From positions 62,001-126,000 of the forward strand of contig JANQGQ010000044.1 of the NCBI GenBank assembly GCA_028277185.1: a stretch of DNA of 64,000 nt. The letters run 5' to 3'. The notes under the pieces are model-generated. The model made no database searches and was not told where the DNA came from. It worked only from the letters and a program-made list of their open reading frames with translations. Shown piece after piece: positions 1 through 8,079 of the stretch (position 1 is the stretch's first letter; every line of letters starts with the position of its first letter). The DNA comes from Woeseiaceae bacterium (lineage in GTDB: Bacteria > Pseudomonadota > Gammaproteobacteria > Steroidobacterales > Woeseiaceae). The translations under genes were made by a program, and so were the position numbers.

Positions 1-839
1 ACGAGATGGGCGAGATGGAAGGCGAGCTGTTCATCGAAGGCGGCAACCCCGACCTCGAGCCCTTCGAGTCCGTCAACTTCGACCTGTCCTACGAGTACTA
101 CACGGATACGAACGGCGTCATCTCGGTCGGTGCGTTCTACAAGGAGATCGAGAACTTCGAGTTCCTCGAGCGGTTCGAGGAGACCGACGTCGACCTCAAC
201 ACGCTGCCGGGCTTTCTGGGGGAAATCGCGGACCAGGCTATCGCGGAGGCTCGCGAGGACGACGACACCATACCGGACGACCTGAGTACGCTGACGCGTT
301 TCAATTTCACGCGACCGGTAAACGGTGACACGGCCGAGATCCTGGGCTTCGAGTTCAACTTCCAGCAGCAGTTCACGATGCTGCCGTCGCCCTGGGACGG
401 CTTCGGTATTTTCGCGAACTACACCACCGTGGAAGGCGACTCCGACGTTACGACCGGGGTCACGCGCGACTTCGTAATCGGCCAGTTCGAGGACGCTTCG
501 AACTTCCAGGTTTTCTACGAGACCGAGTCCTTCACGGCGCGCCTGGCCTATAACCGCAGCGGCGTGACCTACCGTACGATCGGGCTTGGTCTCGACGACG
601 GTGAACTGGTAGACAACCCGGACGACGACCTCGGTATCGACATCGAGGAAACCTGGGATCTCGCGCTGCAGTATCGCCGCTCCATTGGCGACGGTCTGCT
701 CACGGTGTTCTTCGACATACAGAACCTGACCGAGGAAGACTCGCGTAACTTCTTCCTCGGATCGGAGAGTTTGCGGCGCTTCACCGAACTCGAGTTCCGC
801 GGCCGGAGTTACAACCTCGGCGTTCGCTGGTCGCAGTAA
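1..839 (+). CDS. TonB-dependent receptor, C-terminal part (5' end outside window)
   Basis: This is the 3' end of an outer-membrane TonB-dependent receptor; the plug domain and the first barrel strands lie before base 1. The visible residues alternate aromatic and charged positions as in amphipathic barrel strands, with receptor phrases such as EGGNPDLEPFES near the start, FGIFANYTTVEGD in the middle and VFFDIQNLTEED near the end. The chain ends LGVRWSQ and stops at 837-839. Receptors of this class import large ligands, often oligosaccharides in carbohydrate loci. The next gene, read convergently, is a polysaccharide lyase, which fits a glycan receptor, but the substrate is inferred only from context. 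The frame is open to the window edge. Confidence 0.9.
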   Translation, partial: EMGEMEGELFIEGGNPDLEPFESVNFDLSYEYYTDTNGVISVGAFYKEIENFEFLERFEETDVDLNTLPGFLGEIADQAIAEAREDDDTIPDDLSTLTRFNFTRPVNGDTAEILGFEFNFQQQFTMLPSPWDGFGIFANYTTVEGDSDVTTGVTRDFVIGQFEDASNFQVFYETESFTARLAYNRSGVTYRTIGLGLDDGELVDNPDDDLGIDIEETWDLALQYRRSIGDGLLTVFFDIQNLTEEDSRNFFLGSESLRRFTELEFRGRSYNLGVRWSQ

Positions 840-876
840 GCGCGAAGCCGGCGCAAGCCAGCCTGACGCTCCCCCG

Positions 877-908
877 GGCCGGCGGCCGCCTCGCGGCGGC
901 CGCCGGCC
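877..908. terminator. Strong GC hairpin between convergent genes
   Basis: A perfect 14-bp inverted repeat, GGCCGGCGGCCGCC at 877-890 and its complement at 895-908, surrounds a TCGC loop. It sits between the stop of the TonB receptor (839) and the stop of the lyase (919), so it could end transcription from both sides. There is no long T-run (only ATTT follows), so calling it an intrinsic terminator is an inference from the stem and its position. Confidence 0.55.
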
Positions 909-918
909 GATTTCCGTA

Positions 919-3090
919 TCAGCGATCCGTATCGCGCCGATTACCGCCGTTGCCGCATGAGTCATGCGTCCCGAACTGCCTGAGCGCCTCCCGCGCATTC
1001 AGCGGTTCGGCGTCGCCGGCCGTCGGCGGCGCATCGAGACGGATCTCGATCAGGTCCCGCCGGCAGGGCTCGGTATCGACGGTAATGCGAATCGACCCTG
1101 CGCCCGTCGCTTCGACTCCGACCGCGGGCGTTTCGACATCGCCGACCGCGGTCGTCAGGAGCCACGCGAATACGCCGCTGCCGTCGACCTGCGCCGTCAT
1201 GACCGCCGTCGGTGCCGGGAGTACGGTGTTGTAGACCGGGCTGTACCAGCCTTGCGGTTCGGGTTCCGTACGGCCGGCGACGATCTCCGTGGACCACGTT
1301 TCGGTGCCCAGCGGCGTAACACGCAGATTCGCGACGTCCGGGTCCATGCTCCGGACCGCGCGATCCGGGGTAGTTTCTATCGCGACGTCGGGATGGAAGT
1401 GCCACAGCGCCTCGATGCGGCGCGGTCGGTCGGTGTCGATGCGATCGACGACCAGCCAGTAGCGATCGCGGACGTACAGCAATGCCCGCGTGTGGATGGC
1501 TTTGCCTTCCGCGGCCGGGAAGTTGTCTCCGGTCGAGGCGATCGCAAAGTCGTAGTCTTCGCTCACGATCGCGGAGTCGACGGCCGGCATCTGCCGCTCG
1601 GGAAGCTGCGGGCCCTGACCGGTGCCGTCGATGAGTATCACGTTGTGCGCGGCCGAGCTCACGATGTGGCGGCGCAGCGGATTGTCGGCGATGTAGTTGA
1701 CGCGCCCGGTGTCGACGAGCAGGTTGCGCGAACCGACCGACAGCGACACGTGCAGCCGATCGTTGTGCTGATGGGAAATGCCCCACGGACCGGCGTCGAA
1801 GTAGCTCCATTGCGCGTCGGCGCTCCAGTCGCTGCGCGACACGAGGTGTCCGGCATAGGGATAGAAGCTCGACGGCAGACCCGCGGGCGGGCGACCCGCG
1901 CCGCCGGACGACACGATGTAGCGCCAGTCGTCGCGGCCGAACTGCGCGGCAAGCGCTTCGAGCTTGTCGCGGACGAAGTCGGCATCCGCGTCGTTGTTGA
2001 CGATCACGTGGCCGTCCGGTTTCATCGAGCGTACGAGGTAATCCCCCATGGCCTTAACGAGCTCGACGAAGTCGTCCGGCAGCTCGACGCCGGCGGTTTC
2101 GGAGAAAGCGACGTACTGCGTGACGTATTCGAGGACCGTGCGCTGATAATGGCTGGACAATTCTTTCTGGACGCCGGTCGGGTAAACCTGCCGTTCGATT
2201 TCCGCCTTGAGCGTAGCGATCGAGTAGGCCGCCCACTCCCGCGCGTTCTGGAACTCCGGCCAGGCGGCAGCGGCATGGCCGAGGCCCGCCATTTCCTTGA
2301 CCGCGTGATTGTGCTTCTGCCGGTGATAGCGTTTGAGGTGTTCCGCCTGCTCGTGAATCGTCGACAGCATGAGGAGCCGTGTCGAGTCGGCAAACAGGGG
2401 CTCGTCGAGAAAGTAGTAGAAGAGCTGCGGCCAGACCTGCAGAAGGCGGCTGGCCGTCGACATCGGCTGCCAGGGCTCCGGCATGGCGTACTCGTCGGGT
2501 CCTTCCGGCGGCGGGAAGTTCGCGTCGATCCAGTCCGTGAGAAAGCCGTTCATGTACTCGATATATTCGGCCTTGCGATACGAAGCATGGCCTTTCTGCA
2601 GAGCAAGCAGGACGAAATGCCGGTTCGTAAACAACGCCCATTCCCGGTCGCCCTTGGGGCCGCGGTAAAGCCAGTCGAGCCGGCCTTCCGGGTCGCGCCT
2701 GGCAGCACCGCGCACGCCCTGCAGCAAATAGACGTCGGCGACGGTGTCGTCCGCCAGCGCTTCGAGCGTCGGGCCGATGTCGAAGCCGCCGGGATCGTGG
2801 ACTCCGAGCCGGTCGCGAAGCCAGCTGCCGTTCCCGGACTGGCGATAGTAGTCGAGCAGCCGCCGGCCGGCGGCGACGAGATCGCCCGACCGGCAGGCGC
2901 TTCGTACCAGAGCCAGTCCGGGCAATTCCAGATCGAGCTGTTCGCAGAGTTCTGCCGCACGCTCTGGGTGAGCACTAACGAAATCGGCGACGCCGCCAAT
3001 GCCTGGCGACTCGGCGCTGGCGAAGACGGGACAGATCAGGACGGCGCAGAGCAGTATGGCCGGTCGGCGCGCCGGCATTCTTGTCGTCAT
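919..3090 (-). CDS. Secreted heparinase II/III-family polysaccharide lyase
   Basis: The 723-residue protein begins with a signal peptide (about residues 1-26, ending ASAES). It continues with an alpha/alpha-toroid-like region rich in Trp and Tyr, including RYHRQKHNHAVKEMAGLGHAAA. After that comes a heparinase II/III C-terminal beta region with WGISHQHNDRLHVSLSVGSR, then LLVDTGRVNY and HIVSSAAHNVILIDG. These His/Tyr-rich stretches are the hallmark of lyases that cut uronic-acid polysaccharides by beta-elimination (PL12, PL15, PL17, PL21 and relatives). It probably acts in the periplasm or outside the cell and releases unsaturated uronic acids. It is divergent from the GntP permease, with which it shares an 89-bp promoter region carrying a possible RpiR site. 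The exact glycan (heparin-like, alginate or other) cannot be read from the sequence. Confidence 0.85.
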   Translation of the reverse strand: MTTRMPARRPAILLCAVLICPVFASAESPGIGGVADFVSAHPERAAELCEQLDLELPGLALVRSACRSGDLVAAGRRLLDYYRQSGNGSWLRDRLGVHDPGGFDIGPTLEALADDTVADVYLLQGVRGAARRDPEGRLDWLYRGPKGDREWALFTNRHFVLLALQKGHASYRKAEYIEYMNGFLTDWIDANFPPPEGPDEYAMPEPWQPMSTASRLLQVWPQLFYYFLDEPLFADSTRLLMLSTIHEQAEHLKRYHRQKHNHAVKEMAGLGHAAAAWPEFQNAREWAAYSIATLKAEIERQVYPTGVQKELSSHYQRTVLEYVTQYVAFSETAGVELPDDFVELVKAMGDYLVRSMKPDGHVIVNNDADADFVRDKLEALAAQFGRDDWRYIVSSGGAGRPPAGLPSSFYPYAGHLVSRSDWSADAQWSYFDAGPWGISHQHNDRLHVSLSVGSRNLLVDTGRVNYIADNPLRRHIVSSAAHNVILIDGTGQGPQLPERQMPAVDSAIVSEDYDFAIASTGDNFPAAEGKAIHTRALLYVRDRYWLVVDRIDTDRPRRIEALWHFHPDVAIETTPDRAVRSMDPDVANLRVTPLGTETWSTEIVAGRTEPEPQGWYSPVYNTVLPAPTAVMTAQVDGSGVFAWLLTTAVGDVETPAVGVEATGAGSIRITVDTEPCRRDLIEIRLDAPPTAGDAEPLNAREALRQFGTHDSCGNGGNRRDTDR

Positions 3091-3129
3091 TGTCAGAAAA
3101 ATTCCAAGTTCATCGGTAAATTGATTATC

Positions 3130-3145
3130 TGTAACATTTACGACA
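3130..3145. promoter_or_regulatory. Candidate RpiR-regulator operator in divergent promoter
   Basis: TGTAACATTTACGACA lies in the 89-bp space between the divergent lyase and GntP genes. It matches 13 of 16 positions of the reverse complement of the palindrome in front of the RpiR gene (7110-7125). Known RpiR-family regulators such as HexR bind TGTAAT-type palindromes. The assignment is an inference from two copies only. Confidence 0.45.
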
Positions 3146-3179
3146 GTATCAAAGCGTACGCAATGGGGGGACGCTGACA

Positions 3180-4514
3180 GTGTGGTCGATACTGCTGCTT
3201 GCAGCGTCCATTGCGTTGATCGTGCTCGTCACGACGCGGCTGCGCCTGCATCCTTTCGTCGCGCTGCTGCTTGCCGCGTTCTTCTTCGGCACGCTCGACG
3301 GACTTCGGCCGGGCGAGATCATTGCCGCGATCAATGCAGGCTTCGGCGATACCGTGGGCGCGATCGGTATCGTAATCATCGCCGGCTCGATCATCGGGAC
3401 CTTTCTCAATCACTCGGGCGCGGCCATGCGGCTTGCAAGCGGGTTCGTGCAGCTGGCGGGCCGCCGGCGGGTGCCGGTCGCGATGGGCGCCGTCGGCTAC
3501 GTCGTGTCGATGCCCGTGTTCTGCGATTCCGGTTTCGTGCTCCTCTCGTCGATCAATCGCGCGCTTGCCGCCCGGGCCGGAGTGTCGCTTGCCGCCTGCG
3601 CCGTCGCGCTGAGCCTCGGTCTGTATGCGACGCACACGATGGTGCCGCCGACGCCAGGACCGGTGGCGGCGGCCGGAATCATCGGCGCCGATCTCGGCAT
3701 CGTCATCGGCATCGGTGCGATCGTCAGCCTGGTGTCGCTGTCCGCCGGACTCGTGTTCGCTTACCGCTATGCGGCACGCGTCGAGATTGGATCCGATACG
3801 CAGGCCGAAGAGTTTGTGGAGCAGTCTGACGACACGGGACCGTCGGTACCCCGATCCCTGCTGCCGATCGTGTTGCCGATGTTGCTGATCGTCGGGCGGA
3901 CGATCGCCGATGTTCCGTCCGCGCCTTTCGGTGACGGAATGCTTGCCACGTCCCTCAAGTTCCTCGGCGAACCCGCGATTGCGCTGAGCATCGGCGTGGT
4001 GCTTGCGTTGACGCTGCCGGCGCGGCTGGAACTGCGCATGCTGTCGACGTCGGGCTGGTTCGGTGAGGCGATCAAGTCGGCCGCGACCATCATCGTCATC
4101 ACGGGTGCCGGCGGCGGCTTCGGCCGGGTACTGCAGGCGTCAGGCATTGCAACGGATCTCGGCACCGAGACCGTCGCCCGTTTCGGCGGCATTCTGCTGC
4201 CGTTTCTCGTCGCCGCGGCCATCAAGACGGCGCAGGGTTCGTCGACGGTGGCAATGATTACCACCGCGGGCATCGTCGCACCGATGCTCGGCACGCTCGG
4301 TCTCGACAGCGAGGTTGCGCGGGCAATGGCAGTCGTCGCGATCGGCGCCGGGTCGATGGTCGTCTCGCATGCGAACGACTCGTACTTCTGGGTCGTAACG
4401 CAGTTCTCCGGCATGACCGTCAACCAGGGTTATCGTCTGCAGACGCTGGGTACGCTCGTGCAGGGGTTGACGGCGGCTGCCGCCGTCTGGGTTATGAGCC
4501 TGTTCCTTTTGTAG
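3180..4514 (+). CDS. GntP-family gluconate/sugar-acid permease
   Basis: The 444-residue protein is almost wholly hydrophobic, with about 12 to 14 membrane segments. It shows GntP-family phrases: CDSGFVLLSS near residue 120, THTMVPPTPGPVAAA near 155, GAGGGFGRVLQASG near 305, and a C-terminal SHANDSYFWVVTQFSGM stretch. GntP permeases are inner-membrane proton symporters for gluconate and related sugar acids. The start is GTG at 3180, with a GGGGGGA ribosome-binding sequence about ten bases upstream. It is the first gene of a plus-strand run GntP-CapA-SLC13-RpiR. Divergence from a uronate-polysaccharide lyase suggests it imports a uronic-acid-derived monomer; the exact substrate is not readable. 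Confidence 0.88.
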   Translation: MWSILLLAASIALIVLVTTRLRLHPFVALLLAAFFFGTLDGLRPGEIIAAINAGFGDTVGAIGIVIIAGSIIGTFLNHSGAAMRLASGFVQLAGRRRVPVAMGAVGYVVSMPVFCDSGFVLLSSINRALAARAGVSLAACAVALSLGLYATHTMVPPTPGPVAAAGIIGADLGIVIGIGAIVSLVSLSAGLVFAYRYAARVEIGSDTQAEEFVEQSDDTGPSVPRSLLPIVLPMLLIVGRTIADVPSAPFGDGMLATSLKFLGEPAIALSIGVVLALTLPARLELRMLSTSGWFGEAIKSAATIIVITGAGGGFGRVLQASGIATDLGTETVARFGGILLPFLVAAAIKTAQGSSTVAMITTAGIVAPMLGTLGLDSEVARAMAVVAIGAGSMVVSHANDSYFWVVTQFSGMTVNQGYRLQTLGTLVQGLTAAAAVWVMSLFLL

Positions 4515-4530
4515 CGCCTGGGAGGTCGCC

Positions 4531-5688
4531 ATGTGGAAGCAAGCGTCGTGCGTATTCTTGAGCCTCGTCGCGCTGGCGGCGCATGCGGATTCGTGGCCGT
4601 GGGTGGACGACGGCGACGATCCCAATGAGGTGTCCGTTCTGCTGATGGGCGATACGAATCTGCAGGGTCGGCGCGATCCGGCCGGGGCCTACGTACACGT
4701 CCGCGAAACGCTGCTGGCCGCCGACCTGCGCTTCGCCAATCTGGAATGTGCGCTGGCCGGCAGCTCCACGGACCCGCTCGTCGACGACATTCCACACAAG
4801 ACGTGGATTCACTCGGAGCCCGATCAGGTCGCCGCGCTCGAGTCGGTCCGCATGAGCGCCGTCGGCGTCGCCAACAACGTCAACTATCCCTGGCAGGCGA
4901 TGCTGAAAAGTCTCGCCGTTCTCGCCGACGCCGGTGTCGCCCATACGGGCGGCGGGCACGATATCGCCGAAGCCCGACAGCCCGCTGTCTTCGAAGTGCG
5001 CGGGACGCGCGTCGGCTTCATTCAATATGCGGCGACCGTGTTTCCGTTCAATCATGCGGCGACCGAAACCAGGCCGGGCATCGCGCCGATCATGGTTGCG
5101 ACGTCATACCGGCCGCCGCCCAATCTGGACAAGCCGGGTCAGCCGCCCATCGTCATCACCGAGGTAGACGACGCGTCGCTCGAACGGATGCGCTCGGACA
5201 TCGCGGCGCTGGCCGCCACGGCCGACGTCGTGATCGCGTCCTACCATTGGGGCATCTCGAATTCGACGGACGTCGTCGACTATCAGCGCGTCGTCGGCCG
5301 GGCTGCGATCGACGCCGGCGCGGACGTCGTCATGGGCCATGGGCCGCATACGTATCAGCAGATCGAAATGCATCGGGGACGGCCGATCTTTCACAGCATC
5401 GGGCAGTTTGTGTTCGACGACCGTCTGCGTCTCGGCAAGCACGAGGAAGGTCTGCTCGTGCGCCTGCTCGTTCGCGACCGGCAGCTTGCAGACGTCTCGC
5501 TCGTGCCGTCGTGGCGCGACGCGACCAACCTGGTCCGTCTGCACTCGCCGCGGAGCGACAAAGGCCGAGAACTGCTGGGCTACCTGCGTGCGGTCAACGA
5601 TCCCGGCGGCGCCGAGCTCGAGGTCGTCGGCGACGAGATCATCCTGCGCGGATTCGTGCCGCGCATGACCAACGATAAGGCGAACTGA
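4531..5688 (+). CDS. CapA-family (PGA_cap) metallophosphatase-like exported protein
   Basis: The protein has 385 residues with an N-terminal signal peptide (about residues 1-19, ending AHADS). The CapA/PgsA-type calcineurin-like fold is shown by LLMGDTNLQGR near residue 38, FANLECAL near 70, VGVANNVNYP near 112, VIASYHWGIS near 235, and VVMGHGPHTYQQIE near 268 followed by IFHSIGQFVFDD. CapA proteins were first linked to poly-gamma-glutamate capsule synthesis, but many homologues sit in catabolic loci with unknown roles. Here it lies between two sugar-acid or anion permeases, 16 bp after GntP and 5 bp before the SLC13 gene. It is probably co-transcribed and acts in the envelope. A capsule role is not supported by the neighbours. 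Confidence 0.82.
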   Translation: MWKQASCVFLSLVALAAHADSWPWVDDGDDPNEVSVLLMGDTNLQGRRDPAGAYVHVRETLLAADLRFANLECALAGSSTDPLVDDIPHKTWIHSEPDQVAALESVRMSAVGVANNVNYPWQAMLKSLAVLADAGVAHTGGGHDIAEARQPAVFEVRGTRVGFIQYAATVFPFNHAATETRPGIAPIMVATSYRPPPNLDKPGQPPIVITEVDDASLERMRSDIAALAATADVVIASYHWGISNSTDVVDYQRVVGRAAIDAGADVVMGHGPHTYQQIEMHRGRPIFHSIGQFVFDDRLRLGKHEEGLLVRLLVRDRQLADVSLVPSWRDATNLVRLHSPRSDKGRELLGYLRAVNDPGGAELEVVGDEIILRGFVPRMTNDKAN

Positions 5689-5693
5689 CCAGC

Positions 5694-7067
5694 ATGGTAA
5701 TCAAACGCGTCGCTCTGATGAGCGGGCCTGCCATCGCGGCGGTTGTGTGGTGGTCGATGACGTCGGCGGGCTTGCCGGCGGCAATGGCCTGGACGGCTGC
5801 CGTGACGATCGTTTGCGCGGTGTGGTGGATATTCGAGGCCATTCCGATTCCGGCCACGTCGCTGCTGCCGCTTGCGGCATTCCCGCTGTTCGGCGTCCTC
5901 ACCGCGAACGAGGTCGGCGCTGCCTACGGCAGTCCGCTGATCCTGCTGATGATGGGCGGTTTCATGCTGTCGACGGCCATGGCGCGCAGCGGCGTCCATC
6001 GCCGGCTGGCGCTCATGATGGTCGCACGCTTCGGCGGGCATGCCGGGACGCAACTCGTGCTCGGTTTCATGGTGGCGTCGGCCGTGCTGAGTATGTGGAT
6101 CTCGAACGTTGCGACGTCGTTGATGATGCTGCCGATCGCGCTCGCCGTTTGCGACAAACTCAAGAACCCGCGCATGGTCGTCGCGCTCCTGTTGGGGATC
6201 ATGTACGGCTGCAGCATCGGCGGCGTCGGTACGCCGATCGGCACGCCGCCGAATCTCATCTTCATGCGCGTCTTCAGCGAGACGACGGGCTACGAACCCA
6301 CGTTTACCGAATGGATGGGCTGGGCTTTGCCCGTGGTGATCGTCATGGTGCCGATTGCCGCGCTGTGGCTCTCGCGAGGCCTGCCCAAGGGCGAAAAGAT
6401 CGAGCTTCCGGAACCGGGGCCGTGGCGGACGGAAGAGATCCGGACGCTGGCCGTGTTTCTCATCACGGCCCTGCTGTGGATTACGCGCAGGGAGCCGTTC
6501 GGGGGTTGGAGCGGGCTCCTCGGTCTGGAATCGGCCAACGATGCAAGCGTCGCGCTACTGGCCGTCGTCGCGATGTTTCTCATCCCGAACGGCCGCGGCG
6601 AGCGGCTTCTCGATTGGGATACGGCGGGGTCGATCCCGTGGGGGATTCTGATCCTGTTCGGCGGCGGCGTCGCCATCGCCAAGGCCTTCGCGCAGTCGGG
6701 TTTGAGCGCGCTCGTCGGGGACGGTCTCGTCGGCATCAGCGACCTGCCGCTCATTCTTCTGACGATTGCGATTTGTCTGTCGGTCAGCTTTCTGACCGAA
6801 ATCACGAGCAACACCGCGACCACGGCGCTGCTGATGCCGATTCTCGCTGCGGGTGCGGTTGCCGCCGGGATCGACCCGAAGCTGATCATGATCCCCGCGG
6901 CGATGAGCGCGAGTTTCGCTTTCATGTTGCCCGTGGCAACCGGACCCAACGCCGTCATCTTCGGCTCAGGACGGCTGACGGTCGCGCAGATGGTGCGCGA
7001 AGGCTTCGTTCTCAACATTATCGGGGCGTTCGTGGTTTCCGCGGCCGTTTTGGCGCTCGTCCACTAG
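5694..7067 (+). CDS. SLC13/DASS-family anion (dicarboxylate) permease
   Basis: The 457-residue polytopic membrane protein carries the divalent anion:sodium symporter signatures. These are an SNVATSLMMLPIALAV-type stretch near residue 140, GGVGTPIGTPPNLIF near 180, and the second repeat TEITSNTATTALLMPIL near residue 370, followed by AFMLPVATGPNAVIFGSG near 405. DASS carriers move di- and tricarboxylates with sodium across the inner membrane. It follows CapA by 5 bp and precedes the RpiR gene. The downstream tartrate-dehydrogenase-like gene would suit import of a dicarboxylic hydroxy acid, such as an aldarate or tartrate-like product. That link is inference. Confidence 0.88.
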   Translation: MVIKRVALMSGPAIAAVVWWSMTSAGLPAAMAWTAAVTIVCAVWWIFEAIPIPATSLLPLAAFPLFGVLTANEVGAAYGSPLILLMMGGFMLSTAMARSGVHRRLALMMVARFGGHAGTQLVLGFMVASAVLSMWISNVATSLMMLPIALAVCDKLKNPRMVVALLLGIMYGCSIGGVGTPIGTPPNLIFMRVFSETTGYEPTFTEWMGWALPVVIVMVPIAALWLSRGLPKGEKIELPEPGPWRTEEIRTLAVFLITALLWITRREPFGGWSGLLGLESANDASVALLAVVAMFLIPNGRGERLLDWDTAGSIPWGILILFGGGVAIAKAFAQSGLSALVGDGLVGISDLPLILLTIAICLSVSFLTEITSNTATTALLMPILAAGAVAAGIDPKLIMIPAAMSASFAFMLPVATGPNAVIFGSGRLTVAQMVREGFVLNIIGAFVVSAAVLALVH

Positions 7068-7109
7068 TGTCCGGAGGACACGGGCGTCGGCCGGCTGCTG
7101 GCGGGTGTC

Positions 7110-7125
7110 TGTAATATATGTTACA
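7110..7125. promoter_or_regulatory. Palindromic TGTAA-N6-TTACA site upstream of the RpiR gene
   Basis: TGTAATATATGTTACA has perfect TGTAA/TTACA arms and ends 57 bp before the chosen RpiR start (7183). It resembles the TGTAAT...ATTACA operators of HexR, a member of the same regulator family. Autoregulation by the adjacent RpiR protein is inferred from position and form. A 13/16 relative occurs at 3130-3145. Confidence 0.55.
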
Positions 7126-7182
7126 AATTCGCTGGTTTCTGCAGCATGTGAATCCGGTCTTCCGGTTCGGGGAGTATCGAGG

Positions 7183-8043
7183 ATGGTTGAGTCCCAGATC
7201 GCCGACGCGGTTCGCGATCGCTGGTCGTCGTTGACGAAGAGCGATCGCATGGTGGCCAGGCGGTTGTTGTCGGAGTACCCCGCCGCGGGCCTCAAGACCC
7301 TGGCGGAACTCGCCGCGAAAGCGGGCGTCAGTGCGCCGTCGGTCATTCGTTTCGTCAAGAAGCTCGGCTTCGACAGCTATCCGGAATTCCAGCGTGAGCT
7401 GCACGACGAAATTCAGGCCAGCTTCGAGCAGTTTTCCGAGACGCCTTCCAGCGGTCCCGAAGTCGGCGCGACCGATACCGAGCTGGCCTACACCCAGAGC
7501 ATTCGCAAGACCGTGCAGAAAACGCTCGATTCCGACGTCGCCGGTCTGGCGACGACGATTGCCCGCACGAAGTCCAGCGTCCTGTGTCTGGGTGGACGGG
7601 TCAGTCAGGCGCTGGCGACGATCTTTCACGCGCACCTTCTGCGGCTCAGGCGGAACGTCGAACTCGTCAGTACCAATCCCGTCGAGAGGGCGGAACGCCT
7701 GATGGACGTCGGCCGTTCGGATCTCGTCATTCTGTTCGACTTCAAGCCCTACGATCCGACGGCGGCCTCCTTCGCGAGACTTGCCGCCGAAAACAAGGCG
7801 ACGGTCGTGTGCTTTACGGATTTCGAGCAGTCGCCGGTCGCGGAGTATGCCAAACACCTCGTGCTGGCGGACAACCGCGTCACGGGCGATTCGCCCAGCC
7901 TCGCGGCGGCGCTGTGCTCGGCCGAGATCGTCCTCAACGAAGTACGCGGCAAGGTCGGCGCCAGCGGGCGTTCGCGCAGCCGCAGCCTTTCCGGCGTGCC
8001 CGATGCGGCGATGGGGTTGCCGCTCGGAACCGGCAAGGCGTGA
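7183..8043 (+). CDS. RpiR/MurR-family transcriptional regulator with SIS domain
   Basis: The 286-residue protein has an N-terminal HTH_6 domain (about residues 1-78). Its recognition helix region reads KAGVSAPSVIRFVKKLGF, followed by YPEFQRELHDEI, the typical end of the RpiR DNA-binding domain. A sugar-isomerase (SIS) domain follows (about residues 120-250), with CLGGRVSQALATIF and LVILFDFKPY. RpiR proteins sense phosphosugars through SIS and usually repress sugar catabolic genes. I chose ATG 7183, with GGGGAG and GAGG sequences upstream, over an in-frame GTG at 7105 because the longer version would read through the palindrome at 7110-7125. It probably controls the lyase/GntP/CapA/SLC13 genes. 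Confidence 0.88.
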   Translation: MVESQIADAVRDRWSSLTKSDRMVARRLLSEYPAAGLKTLAELAAKAGVSAPSVIRFVKKLGFDSYPEFQRELHDEIQASFEQFSETPSSGPEVGATDTELAYTQSIRKTVQKTLDSDVAGLATTIARTKSSVLCLGGRVSQALATIFHAHLLRLRRNVELVSTNPVERAERLMDVGRSDLVILFDFKPYDPTAASFARLAAENKATVVCFTDFEQSPVAEYAKHLVLADNRVTGDSPSLAAALCSAEIVLNEVRGKVGASGRSRSRSLSGVPDAAMGLPLGTGKA

Positions 8044-8079
8044 GAACGCCGTCCGCCGAAGGATTCATCGAGCGCCGCA

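Noticed and set aside
964..3177. A 737-codon open frame on the plus strand opposite the lyase gene
   Set aside because: It is Arg-rich antisense to a gene with clear heparinase motifs and a signal peptide. Long antisense frames are expected at this GC content.
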